DNA of 64,000 nt from Forficula auricularia. Taxonomy: Eukaryota; Arthropoda; Insecta; Dermaptera; Forficulidae. Below are positions 26,431 to 37,430 of this stretch, one piece after another. Where the stretch lies: assembly GCA_024734495.1 (NCBI GenBank), contig JALMQS010000916.1:868001-932000 (forward strand). Reading direction: 5' to 3'. A model generated the notes under the pieces. The model was given only the letters and a program-made list of their open reading frames with translations. It did no database searches and was not told the origin of the DNA. Numbering within the stretch: position 1 is the first letter of the stretch; every line of letters starts with the position of its first letter. The position numbers and the translations under genes are program-made.

Positions 26431-26846
26431 ATGTTTGATCGGAGTGGTGGGGTGTGGCTAACCATAGTAACCATGTGTATTTGGTTGTCTTGTGGGCCAG
26501 GTGTGTGTGGGTTGGCGCTGGCGGCTGGTCTGCTAGCGACGGCGGCGGGTGCCGTCCTACCTCCGCCCTGGGCAGATCCCAACATCAACCCTTGCTCCAG
26601 CTGGCAGGAGCTCTTCTGGCCAGAAAACCAGAAATGCTACCGTATCTTCAGCCAGGGCCCCTGCCCGGAAACCCAAGAGCTGGCTCCGGGAATCGCGGGT
26701 GCCAGACCCGTATGCAGGTGTCCTCCCGGGCTTGCATTCTCCGCGAGGGATGCTCGATGTCATCGGATATTCCAAGCGGGGCCTTGCAACGACGCCGAGT
26801 ACTTTGCCCCTGTGCCGCCATCCCCAGAGGAGAAACCCAATGGACA
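26431..26846 (+). CDS. DUF4789-like gene, exon 1
   Basis: Starts at ATG 26431 with the signal peptide and encodes repeats 1 and 2 (138 codons plus 2 nt). It ends at donor GTGAGT (26847). Frame continues as CA|A across the intron. The local sequence is clearly GC-richer than the flanks, as in the other exons of this gene. Confidence 0.85.
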
Positions 26847-29800
26847 GTGAGTCATCCTCTATTTCTATTCAATTTTTTTCAAATTGCCCCTTTTGCAAAA
26901 TTTAGGAATAATATGGTTATGTAAATTGTAGGAATAAAGATTATTAAGATAAAAGAAAAGGAGAAAGTCTTCCATGTATATTTATCTTCAATATGAATAT
27001 ATTAATACTAACTATAAATTGTTTCGTAATCAAATAATACAGTATTATAGATTCTGTGCTAATATCAACCTTTAGGTAAATATGTACTCTATAGATTAAC
27101 CCATATGTCTAGTCCAGATACTGATTTAATATACCTATTAGAAGTATTTTCTTTTGGAGAGACGGACTAGTAGACTAGTAGAATTTAAATGGAGAACTGA
27201 GGTAAGGCAACCCAAAGATAATGAAAAATAAAATTCCGAATAAAAGAAATTCTATCGTCTCGAAAACCGACGTTTCAAAGGATCTTCCCTCCTTTCCCTT
27301 TCTTTTTATTTGGAATTGTATTTTTATTTAATTTCTGGACCATTAAAGGTTGTGCTAATACTGTCGTATCATGGTCGAGTATACAGTCCTAAGAGTGGTT
27401 TGACGCAACCACTCGCCTCCACTCAACTCTATCCCATAGTAACTCTTTCAATTCTCTAAAAGTCCCACATCCCACATTCATTATCTGTAAAAAATACTCC
27501 GACCTGGGTCTTACTCTTCGCCTATTCTTTTCCACTTCTAAAAAATCCCTCCTGTATAGGTATTACGTATTTGAACTCTTTTCATTCAGATTTTATGAAA
27601 TGTCTTGTAGTCTTTATATAACTACTTATAAAGTAATTATTAAATTTAAAAAATAACAAGACAAACTTCAGTGGTTATATTTACAGGTTGAGAATTTCTT
27701 AGATCATAAATCAACTATATTCGATTATTTTTTTTTCATCAAAATATGCAAAGTTTAGACCCTTAATTTAGAAATCCTGTTAGGTACAAAATCTTGAAAA
27801 AAATAGTTATTTTTACGCTCTTCTATGCCGATATTATAAAGTGAATTAAATTTAAAGACAAAAATCAGCTTAATTCTACTTAACTCATGATAAAAAAATG
27901 TTTTATTTTTTTATTTTAGGCCCAATACAAATTTGATACTCACAATGAATATTAATATGATTTTTGATTTCGGGTAAAATAATCTGTAAATGTCAAGTTT
28001 ATATCTTATTTAGTTTACGATGAGTTACAATGCTCTGAAAGAGAACAAGATATTATATCAGCAATAGTAAGATTGTGTTTTACTTTTAACAAGAACCTTA
28101 AAATGAAATTTAGACAATTAATAAATAACATTTAGGGAAAGTGGTGTTGGTTTATAGTGAAACTTATTAAACACAGGAGTTTTTTAAAGGGTTATAGTGG
28201 TGTTTCACAAGTAAAAATAAAAATTAAAAAATTCCTTTAATTATTTTTTGGAGTTTTATTTTACTCTATACATATTTCTGGTTTTGAGCCCATCATCAGG
28301 AGTTTACAAAAGACTGAAGTCTGGGTGATGGGCTCAAAACCCGAAATATGTGTAGAGTAAAATAAAACTCCAAAAATATAATTAAAGGAATTTTTTATTT
28401 TGACTTGTGAAACACCACTATAACCCGTTAAAAAGACTCCTTTAATTAATAAATAACAATTGAAATGTCTAATGGTCATTTAAATTTCCAGACGCTGGGG
28501 AACATGCTTAGAAGTACCAGAATGTGAAGAGAACCAGGGCTGGTATCCTGAAACAAATCAGTGTTTCCGTTTGCTCACGCGTGGACCATGTCCCAAAGGT
28601 GAACTGTTAGTGATCTCAAAAGAGCGAGGCGGCGGAAAACTAGCAGTGTGCGAGTGCTCTGATAAACGGGAGGAACTTCGGGATCGGTTCTGGCCACCCA
28701 CACGGACATGCCATGAATATTACACACGGGGACCGTGTCTTGACTCGGGACATCTGTTCTTGCCCGGGGCCAACTGCAACTGTCACAAATATCTCGATCA
28801 TTATCATGAAGCTACGGAAAAATGCTACCCACTTGGTTTGTATTCGATTTTTATTTCTTTTTTAGGGCGTATGCAGCATACTATAAAGGCCATTCACGCC
28901 TTTTTCATTTTACTTTCACTTATTTAGAACAAGGGGTCGCTCATAAATATGTCACTCTATAAATCCAGACATTTTCGACCCCTCCTCCTTTGTCACATTT
29001 TTGTAAACCCCCCTAGCTATAATTACGTCACTATACCCCAGTCCCTCCTTCTTAAGGTAGTTGTTCCGCCAAATGGGTTTTCTTAGGATTTTTTTGAAAT
29101 TTAGACATATTATTATTTAAATAGGTCTACATTGATTGGTGGCAATACGAAATTTTTGAACAATATAGTTCCGGAGATATTAAATTTCAAAAATAGTTTT
29201 TCACTCTTAAACATTACACTATATGAGATATCGGAAAATTTACATACATATTTAATTATAATTAAGAAACCCTTCTTACCATTTTTATAAAAAACTAAAC
29301 CAACATTAAACAATAACCAATACAATATTTTAAGACAATTTTGATTCACAACACAGTTTCTGGAATAATAAGAAATAAATAATGAAAAAATGTATAAAAA
29401 ATTTACACTAAAAACAATTTGGCAACAGCGCATTTATTTAACCAGCGCTAGATTTTTTCAAAATTATAATTTTCATAAGATGTATCGTATGCGTTGATTA
29501 CATTTGTTAAAAAATAACAAAACGTTTTTTATAGAAATTTTTTAACTTTTAAAATGTATTTTATCTGTCATTTTAATATAAAAATATTCAATCTCTTACA
29601 ATGGTGCCAGATTTGTCAAACGAGCACGGGATTGGCTAAAATCGGTACATAAACAGCAAAAAGTTTTGGTCTTATGAATTATGAAAGCTTAATGTCTGGT
29701 CTTATATTCTAGCATTAACTTTTTGCTAGTATTGTCGCAAAACAACTACCTTAAAACGATAATTTGAATACATTTCAATAATAGAAATATATTCACGGAA

Positions 29801-32800
29801 CTTTACTTATTTAAAGAAAATAAGTTTTATGAGAACAAAATTTAAAACTAATAAATCAAGTTTAAAAATCATTTGGAGTTAATTAATTTAGCTTAGCAAT
29901 ATTACGTTATTTCAAGTCGTAAAAGTGAAAAATAAAATTATGGTTGTTGAAGGAATGAAAATGAAGTTATTTTGATGCCCTCCTCCCTAATTGTAATATA
30001 ATAATAATTATAACGCTAGGCTCTATGACCTCTACTCTCTTATTGCGTACGTATTTTATCGACGAACCCCAAATTAATTATTGGAATGGTATCTCCGGAA
30101 ATTGGCTTTTTGAAATGTTTTAATTATCAGTATGACTTACGCATATAAATATTAAATTGAAGAAAAATTGAAAGCTTTTCTCTTAGTAAATTTTAAAGAT
30201 TTGGCTATTTTTTGTCATTAAATGGTTTGATTGAGCTAGAAAATTGATTAATAGTTTATTAACATAAGTTTGTGTGCTAAATTTTTGTTAATTATCTACA
30301 GCCCTTTGAAAGCCTTCAATCTTCATTTATTAGTTTCTAACCAGAAAATTATGAAGCTAGTAAGGAAATTTCTGAGCGATTTCAATACTTGTGTACGCTT
30401 CACGAAATTTGTTTCTTGATAATATAATATACTCGTAATATAATGAATATTCTAATAATAAAAAAAACATATAATTAAAGTATAAAATACAGGGTAGAAA
30501 AATCTAAAAGTAGAAAGGTCTCAGTCGTGATTCAAAGCTGGCTGGCGTAACTTAGAGGAGATCGAGATGACCTTCGATTTCGCAAATAAAATCAGATCGT
30601 GACATCACGGAAAGGGTAAATTGAATCATTTACAAATAGGAATATTTGATTTATGATGATATGGAAATTGCGTATAACAGGTTCCGGAACCTCGGAAAAC
30701 ACAAATTTCGGACTCGAAAACAGAGAAAAAATTAAATAAAAAGCGGACAAGTGTTGAGTTTGACTCAAGCAACTAGGATTCTGTAGAAGGAAGCAGACTG
30801 GTAGAGGCTTTGTATAGGTACTAATAAACTGGTAAACTTCGAAATAAAAATAGGATAATATGATTAATTGGATTTTATAAGACATAGGGAAAGATACCGC
30901 AATAGGGGGTTAATTGGTGGAGGTAAGACCTATATTATATAAGTACTCATCATACTATATATATATTTGTCTAGATTAATTTGCCGCAACGCTGACGTTA
31001 TGCTGCCGAGAGAGAGCGCCATCGGTATGTTTGCGGCAAATTTGAAATATAATCGTAATTTGGACTCAAATTTCGAAATGATAGACTCCAATTGATTTTA
31101 AATTAAGAAACATTAAATATATTGAAAATTATTACCCCCCCCCCTTCACCACTCAAAAATTAAATATTCAATTCGCTTTTCTTTGCGCACAGAAAAAGAA
31201 ATCAATCACATCTTATTTGATTTATATATTATTTGTTTATTTTTTAATAATTTGCCACTTTTTTATAATTTTTTAAAAATCTAAATTTTGTTATTCTTAA
31301 GATTGAGTAATTTATTCTTATTTTTTGATTTTTACAAAATTCAACGACTTAAGAAGACACGCATGCCCGTTTCTCGTGGCAATACTGGAGCAGCCTGTCA
31401 TACAAACACCTGATCTCTTTTAAATATTTGGAGTCTTATATCGATTATCGATCCCAAATTTTAAAAAATGATATAATATAATTCTCCTCCTCACACGATT
31501 CCACTTATTTAAATAAATCTATTTCCACACAAAAAATATCACAATGCTGTAGATTATAGAAAAAAAAAAAATACTTCCAGATTCATATCTAGAACCTCAT
31601 TTCTGTAGCTGTGTCAGGAATAAAAATTTTGGACCGAGACGCCGCCCGCCAGGGCACTAGCTCGGAGGGTCGAGCTTCGAGGGCGTGCCGAAGGCACGCA
31701 CGAAAAGCTCGTAAAGAAATAGTCAGTTGGAGCCCTCCAGCACTGACACAATGAGAATCTTATTCTATCTACTTAATGAGATCTCTATAGGAATACCCGC
31801 CACCCTATGATAAAAAAATACTTTTTATTTTGGATCCCACAAAAAATTCAAATGTCCCCCAAAAAATAATTGGATCGAAATTTTAATAAGATTTTTGATT
31901 TTAGGGAAAATTAATACATATGTAGGGATAATTTGTAAATTTTATGTTTGTACCTTATTTCGTTTTCGGGAAACAATGATCTGATAGAAGGATAGAAAGA
32001 CAATGTAGTTACACTAATAGGGTTCCGTTTTACTTTTAAATGGAACCCGAAGATTGTCGAATTACAAAATTTCACAGAAAGTGTATAGCTATGAATCTTG
32101 AGGTTTTCAAAAGTAGTACGAGGATAAGTCAAAAATTACCTACACTTCTCGTTCTACAACTTTATTAAACTAAGATAAGAGGCGGTCGCATGCGCATGCG
32201 TTGAGTTGGCGCGTCTGAGGTCACGTGTGGGGAATTTAATCACGATCGCGTCAGTTGTCGTCTAGCTACAATAGCATAAGCATGTCAGCTCCGCTATCAG
32301 ATTGCACCAAAGAGGAGCAACGAGGAGTGGTCAGAGGGTGTGAAAAGTGCTGAAATTCACCGGAGACTTTTGTCACAATACGGGGAAAGTGCTTTATCTC
32401 GTAAAAGCGTTTTTTTATGGATCGAAATGTTTAAAAGTGGCCGAAGGAGCGTAACACAAAAAGAGCGAGCTGGGCGACCGCCAACTTAGAGGCCCTGGAA
32501 CACCCTCCGTACATCCCAGATCTCGCTCCCTCAGACTTTCATCTCTTTGGACCGCTCAAGGAAGCTTTGAGAGGTCGTCGATTTGCCTCAGACATGGATG
32601 TTCGGGATGCGGTGCAAAAGTGGCTTCATGACCAACCGAAAACCTTCTACCAGGAAGGCATCCGGAAGCTTGTGCTGGACCAAGTGCATTGCTAAAGGTG
32701 GAGACTATATCGAAAAATAATGTATCTGTTGTACACTTATCTTAGTTTAATAAAGTTGTAGAACGAAAAGTGTAAGTAATTTTTGACTTATCCTTGTATA

Positions 32801-34812
32801 ATATTATCAAAACAATAAATAGCTTTAAGTGTTCATTAAACTAATAGTTAAAGAAAAAACTCAATTTCAGGTGAACAGGGACCTTGCCCAACTGGCCATC
32901 TTTTCGTTGCTTCTGTGAACACAACGCGAGGCGAGTGTCAATGCAAAGCGGGTCTGGTCCTCTGGCCCCAGAATGGAGCGTGCTACCGTCCCTATACTCG
33001 GGGACCCTGCCCAGCAGGCCAAGTGATCTCTGTCGGGCTTAATAAGGAGCTCTCATGTCAGATGGTGCCATGCCGAGCCGGAAGGCTTTTCTTTCCCGAA
33101 GAGTCCACTTGTTATCGGGTCGGAACACGAGGACCTTGCCGAAAGGGGCATGTTGTAGTTTTTGAAGCTGGTGCTCGACCTAGCGTCGAAGGAGTGTCCT
33201 ATCGGGGTCATTGCGGTCCTCGGGAACCATCTTCATCAAATATAAGGCAAGTTTAACTTATAGCTACAAAAGCTTCCATTCGCAAAAAGTAGAAGTATTG
33301 TAATCATGCAGGAAATAACACAAGCGTGCGATGAAAAAGTTGTTTGAATAATTTTTTATGATTGTTATAAATTTTCTTCTGCTGAATCCGAAATTAAATT
33401 TATTTTTCACGTTTTTTCAAAGCAAGAATTAATTACGGCAAAAGAATAAATAATTCGTAAAGCTCACTCTATTTGGGTCTGTAAAAATAACAAATAAAAA
33501 AAGTACTTCTGTCGTTGTTTGTAGAATGGTTTTTAAATCATATCTATTTATAGACGTAGTGAAAAAAGAAAATACTAAAATCTTAATTTTTGGGTAAGTA
33601 TGGTGTTGAGAAAAAATTGAAAATCTCAAAATGTACTAGGAAAATTGTGATGTGATAGATTTTTTTAAGATACCAATTTCTAGTATACAGTGGGTATAGG
33701 AATCAGAATATTATCCAATAATACAAACAACTTTTCAAAAGCTAATTTTGCAGACCTTACTTACCTTCGGATGCGATTCAGAAAAGAACAATTAAACTAA
33801 TAGGCCCTAACAAACTCACTCGACTCCCTGGCTCACCGAAGAACCGTTTCTCCCCTTTCCCTGTACTACAGATACTATCATGGTGTCTGTTCAGTCGAGC
33901 TCAAATCAATTATCCCTAAAGCTCTCTTTACGAGAAACACGCGGTTTTCCAACGCTCAGCACCCCTTCGCTGTCAAATTGGATAAAAATCGAACAAGCGC
34001 TTTCGCCAACTTTTTTATCCCTATGATCTCCAGAGACTGGAACTCGCTCCCAGCCACCGTCTTCCCCGCGACTTATAACCTTCAGATATTCAAGACCCGT
34101 ATCCACAGATACCTTCGACCCCTGCCCAGACAATAAAATCCCCTCTTCTTCTTCTTTTCACGATGGAGGGGCCAACCCAGGCCTTTAGGGGGTGCACCTT
34201 TTTGGTGTAACTCATTCTCTCATCATTTTCATTAAACAAAAAAAAATGTAGATTTTGGTAACTTTTTTCGAAATATCTCAAAAACTATTCTAAATTTTTC
34301 GTTGTTCACTATACAAAGTTTTATTATAGGCCTAAACGCCGTGAATTCGTTCTATTTTTTTTTTTTTATCAAAATATTTTTACTTTATTATTTAAATAGA
34401 ATTTATATATCCATCGAGGTTTCACTGAATATATTATGATAATTAATAAAAAGTGTTTGTTTTCCCTAGTGTTCGGCATTCAGGGGCGTTAAAGGCAAGC
34501 GAAGAGGATCGTAAATTGGTGACGGGCAAGGTGTGCCCGTCGGGCGGGCGCCCGGGCCCCTGTCACCCACTCTATAGTCAAGGACCTTGTCCGAATGGTC
34601 AGTGGCTGGCGCCTTTACGGCGACATCGTCAACCGAGGGCAGCGTCTGCGGCCACCATCATTGCCACTTGCCAATGTCGACCTCCGTATCGAGCAGTCGA
34701 AACCAACCACAGTGGATTCGTGCAGTGTCAACCGCCCGTCATCGAGCTCGCAGAATATCTCAATGCCAATGGAGTCGGAGCCTCAGCGACCAGTGCAAGT
34801 GATAATGTGTGA
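26431..34812 (+). CDS. Secreted DUF4789-like cysteine-repeat protein, whole gene (4 exons)
   Basis: Four exons (26431-26846, 28492-28835, 32871-33246, 34470-34812) join in frame into 1479 nt, 492 residues, ending at TGA 34810. The N-terminus has a hydrophobic stretch (about residues 8-41) that reads as a signal peptide, so the product is probably secreted. The rest is about eight imperfect repeats of the form (F/W)-P-x4-C-Y/F/H-x5-G-P-C-x2-G-x2-L, for example FWPENQKCYRIFSQGPC near residue 62 and LFFPEESTCYRVGTRGPC in exon 3. This matches my knowledge of insect DUF4789 proteins, which have no known function. The ATG at 26431 is chosen because it starts the signal peptide; a two-codon upstream ORF begins at 26414. 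Introns carry a mariner remnant, a hammerhead palindrome, a TTAA element and a LINE tail. Intron 3 appears to use a GC donor. Cysteine spacing suggests disulphide-bonded modules (inference). Confidence 0.85.
28170..28442. repeat. Inverted repeat with paired hammerhead-like cores in DUF4789 intron 1
   Basis: Arms about 28170-28300 and 28325-28442, including GGAGTTTTATTTTACTCTA and GTGGTGTTTCACAAGT. It ends about 50 bp before exon 2. Same family as 55322-55590. Confidence 0.65.
28263..28303 (-). ncRNA. Hammerhead ribozyme candidate (type I)
   Basis: Minus strand: ACUC, CUGAUGA, stem II UGG/CCA, GAA, stem III AU(AUGU)AU, A at the cleavage position, then GAGU. Stem I ACUC/GAGU pairs perfectly. 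The opposite arm has lost the CUGAUGA box (GGGTGATGGG). Confidence 0.6.
28492..28835 (+). CDS. DUF4789-like gene, exon 2
   Basis: Acceptor TTTCCAG ends at 28491; donor GTTTGT begins at 28836. Encodes two repeats, GWYPETNQCFRLLTRGPC and FWPPTRTCHEYYTRGPC, and begins a third (EKCYPLG, completed as EQGPC in exon 3). Phase 2 in, phase 1 out, consistent with both neighbours. Confidence 0.85.
29056..29750. mobile_element. TTAA-flanked element, GGTAGTTGTT ends, copy 1
   Basis: TTAA 29052-29055, then GGTAGTTGTTCCGCC; right end GTCGCAAAACAACTACC then TTAA 29751-29754. Lies in DUF4789 intron 2 close to exon 2. Non-coding; same family and orientation as 37481-38186. Confidence 0.75.
31634..31710 (+). 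ncRNA. GC-rich two-hairpin module, copy 2
   Basis: Same fold as the module at 4934-5010. Differences from copy 1: one in each strand of the first internal loop and one in the linker between the hairpins. It lies in intron 2 of the DUF4789 gene and ends a diverged copy of the same composite repeat. Confidence 0.5.
32119..32796 (+). mobile_element. mariner-like element, internally deleted
   Basis: TA (32117-32118) then CGAGGATAAGTCAAAAATTA; the right end mirrors it (TAATTTTTGACTTATCCTTG) before TA 32797-32798. The inverted repeats are about 57 bp long. The interior keeps the transposase N-terminus (EIHRRLLSQYGESALSRKSV region, with a frameshift and stop) joined to the C-terminus (PPYIPDLAPSDFHLFGPLKE ... 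KLVLDQVHC). The central catalytic part is deleted. Lies in DUF4789 intron 2. Confidence 0.85.
32871..33246 (+). CDS. DUF4789-like gene, exon 3 with GC donor
   Basis: Acceptor ATTTCAG ends at 32870. Encodes completion of one repeat and two full repeats (ACYRPYTRGPCPAG and TCYRVGTRGPCRKG). The only donor that keeps the frame into exon 4 is AAG|GCAAGT at 33247, a GC-AG intron. The nearby GT at 33251 leaves no open frame with either candidate acceptor. Confidence 0.8.
33750..34240 (+). pseudogene. LINE retrotransposon 3' tail (reverse transcriptase C-terminus)
   Basis: Frame from about 33818: SLAHRRTVSPLSLYYRYYHG, then HPFAVKLDKNRTSAFANFF and ISRDWNSLPATVFPATYNLQ with FKTRIHRYL to TAA at 34130. 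The W-N-S-L-P ... F-K pattern is the usual C-terminus of Jockey/CR1-type LINEs. A TC-rich 3' UTR and an A-run near 34240 follow. Truncated at the 5' side with a frameshift near 33815. Lies in DUF4789 intron 3. Confidence 0.75.
34470..34812 (+). CDS. DUF4789-like gene, terminal exon 4
   Basis: Acceptor TTCCCTAG ends at 34469. Encodes the last repeat (HPLYSQGPCPNGQWLAPL) and a Ser/Ala/Asn-rich tail ending SASDNV, TGA at 34810-34812. A possible AATAAA polyadenylation signal lies near 34998. Confidence 0.8.
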
Positions 34813-35109
34813 AATCAATTGTTTTTATAGTCCAATCATATGTGCCTAATTTTATAGTGTCATATTTTTTTTTTGAACTTATAGACATTTTCATTTACTT
34901 CAAGAATGTTTCTTTGAAATTTCAATTTTTTTTTTTTTTTTTTTAAGGGCTTAAGTGATTAGAAGATTTTTAGAGTAGACCAATGAGTGAAGTGAAAATA
35001 AACAAATAATCAAAATGATTCACAATCCTGGATGATTGTATAAATTATCTAACGAGAAGGGGGAGAGTGAAAAAGTGGCTAAATTAAAATGGAGATTTTA
35101 TTCCTGTCG

Positions 35110-35415
35110 TTAACGATACTTTAAGAGTTTTGGAGCTTTTAATCGTTTGACGATTAAACTATTTGAGTTAGTAAATGCTTTTTGAAAATAATAAATGCTT
35201 TGGGCGGCCCTTAAAAGGTCCGTTGAAGGGTGAATGCTGTCACTTGGTTGGCTTGATGTAACTTCTTTGGGCGAAGAGCGAAACGTTGAGTTTGAGGTCT
35301 CGAATCGTCGCTTCCTTGCTTTCTGGCTAAGTGAAATCTTCGGAGGCATATATGGACCCTCGTTCGGCTGTTGGCCGCCAACATATCCTGGCTGGATTCT
35401 CAGAAAATAAGGCAT
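35110..35415 (-). CDS. Unassigned 101-codon open frame
   Basis: Minus-strand ATG at 35415 (MPYFLRIQPGYVGGQQPNEG) to TAA at 35110; basic and Ser-rich centre. It lies between the convergent ends of DUF4789 and CEP135, in a GC-richer block (35200-35650). I recognise no domain. It could be a small gene, a retroelement piece, or chance. Confidence 0.25.
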   Translation of the reverse strand: MPYFLRIQPGYVGGQQPNEGPYMPPKISLSQKARKRRFETSNSTFRSSPKEVTSSQPSDSIHPSTDLLRAAQSIYYFQKAFTNSNSLIVKRLKAPKLLKYR

Positions 35416-36055
35416 CCTCACAGGCGACCGTTATTCGATATCCGACAGTCCGAAAACGCAGTCTCTTGGTTGATAGATAGTTAATCGACCAATAAAATGC
35501 GTTTTGATCTGTCACGGACGCGTGAGAGACCACCTATAGTCATTTATTGCGCATGAGCAGCACCCGAGCGTCTTTTGAGTCCAAAGTAGCGCCTTGAGTT
35601 TATGCGGTCTATGCAAGGTTTCTTCTGGCTAGAGCTTCAGTGACGAACGCCTATTGGATAAACCTTACAATGAAGAGGTAGAGAATATGTCGTATGTGAT
35701 CGCGCAAGTTTCATAAATTGTGTCCCCCGAATTATTCTTAAAAGTAGCTAGATTTAGAGACACGGCCTTTAAATTACCAATACTAGGTAGATAAAGTAAC
35801 AAGTAAGAAAATCGTTTTATGTAATTACAGCGGAGACAGTAAAAAATGCTTCTTAACAAAAGAAAGAACAAGAGTTTCCTTGTCATTTAATGACCTCAAG
35901 TTTGCGACCTCAAAATATAGGTATATGCGATCTAATTTAAAAAAATGCTGAAAATTTGAAATCAATAAATAAATAACATCAAATTTAGGAGAGCCAATGG
36001 ACCTCGTTCCCAACACTCAGCTCGTTTTTAGATTTTGTAAAATGTGAAAATTTGT

Positions 36056-36345
36056 ATGGAGGCGACTGTGGGTCAGTGGTTAGATTGTCGGGCCGGTGAC
36101 CCGAAGTATGCTGGTTCGAGACTGAGTATCGGCAGATATTTGCAGTCGCCTCCTCTTGGAAAGCAATGGCAACCTACCAAGAGTATAATTGCCTAGTAAA
36201 CCTCTCCAAACTAGCCGTTCGGAACCGGCGTTAAAAAGTAGGTCCCTAATATCTGTGTAAAACAACTAAACACACGTATATGTGGAGAGGCGCCGACGCC
36301 TGTTTCGGGCATAGCACTCTAAGAAGAAGAAAACATGTATTGCGG
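36056..36345 (+). mobile_element. tRNA-derived SINE, second family
   Basis: Box A GTGGGTCAGTGGTTAGA near 36068 and box B GGTTCGAGACT near 36112, followed by GAAAGCAATGGCAACC, and ending in an A-rich stretch. No clear target duplication. Confidence 0.65.
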
Positions 36346-36388
36346 CAGCTATAGGGAAAATCATTATGATAAAAATAATCGATAGGCT

Positions 36389-36612
36389 TTTTTTTTTTTT
36401 TTTTTTTATTTAATGTCACCGGGAACAGAGCCCATTTAGACAGCACATAAGTAAAGTGTTAGTAGGGTTAGTGGGGGAGCCGAGTTTTCAGCCGGTAGAA
36501 ATTTTTATTCGTCAGCTAGGATCGAACCCCGGCCTCCCATTCCAACATCGTCATAATCGATCGATGTCGAAACGAGGCCAGTGCGTTAGCCAACTGAGCC
36601 AACCCGGCTCCC
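36389..36612 (-). mobile_element. tRNA-derived SINE with 12-bp target duplication
   Basis: Minus strand: box A GGCTCAGTTGGCTAACGC, box B GGGTTCGATCC, a body with CTCGGCTCCCCCACTAACC, and a long A tail (T run at 36389-36406). Target duplication AATCGATAGGCT at 36377-36388 and 36613-36624. The body recurs at 41870-41965 on the plus strand. Confidence 0.85.
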
Positions 36613-37253
36613 AATCGATAGGCTAAATTTAAAAGAATACAGTAAACATCCAGAAGCGCGGGTACTAGTTGGGCGCTTTACTAGTAACCGTTATACTTCT
36701 AAGGGGTGTAGTCGGGGATGCCAAGTGTAATGGAAATCTCAGTTATTTTCGAACTATTTCAAAAAATTTTAAATCAAAATTGACTTAAAAAAAATGAAAA
36801 TTTTCAAGAATGAGCATTCTGTGTAACATTTACGATTTAGAGAATATCCATGCCAAAGATGACTGACTACCATAGTTTATGAAATTATCAACAGAGGTAT
36901 GCCGCGACATCTGTAAATGGTGTACAGAATTTTCATATTAAAAAATGAATAAGTTATTGTGACTAACTAGAGTGGGAGTTTTAATGTTTGATGTTTTCAC
37001 GAACATCTCACGCGACAAGCCGATTCTCGCAACTGTTTTTATTAATTTATATAAAGAAAATATTATATCTATATTTTTCACTTAAAAAAAAAAAAAAATT
37101 GAATAAACTAAGAAACATTTAAAGTATTCTGGTCAGTTTTGAAGTATTAATGAATTTGATATTTATATCAATATTTGTAAGATCTCATAATTAGTTAGTA
37201 AAAAATAAAAAACACTAAACTTATGTAAATGTCTTAAATTATACTAAGTAATA

Positions 37254-37430
37254 TTATAGATTAATAAATAATCTTAAGAAAAAATAAATAAAATATTTTT
37301 TGATAATACTCAGCTCAAATTTCTTTTTGAATTTATTTAACTCAGCCTCCGATGATTTCATCAGTTGTTCCCGAGATTTCATTTCCTTTTCTAGATGAGC
37401 GATTTGTTCTGTTTTATTGTCCATCCCAAG
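37254..37430 (-). CDS. CEP135: CEP135 exon 13, last one found
   Basis: Acceptor TTTGTAG ends at 37431. Encodes LGMDNKTEQIAHLEKEMKSR and coiled coil to KKKFE. After that the sequence turns AT-rich and reads LSIIKKYFIYFF to TAA at 37256-37254, which looks like intron. A weak donor A|GTATTA at 37309 would end the exon at 37310. The right boundary (37430) is firm; the left is not. Confidence 0.65.
   Translation of the reverse strand, partial: LGMDNKTEQIAHLEKEMKSREQLMKSSEAELNKFKKKFELSIIKKYFIYFFLRLFINL

Noticed and set aside
26454..26924. Two other long plus-strand frames over DUF4789 exon 1
   Set aside because: Shadows of the GC-rich exon; only the frame starting at 26431 has the signal peptide, the Cys repeats and working splice phases.
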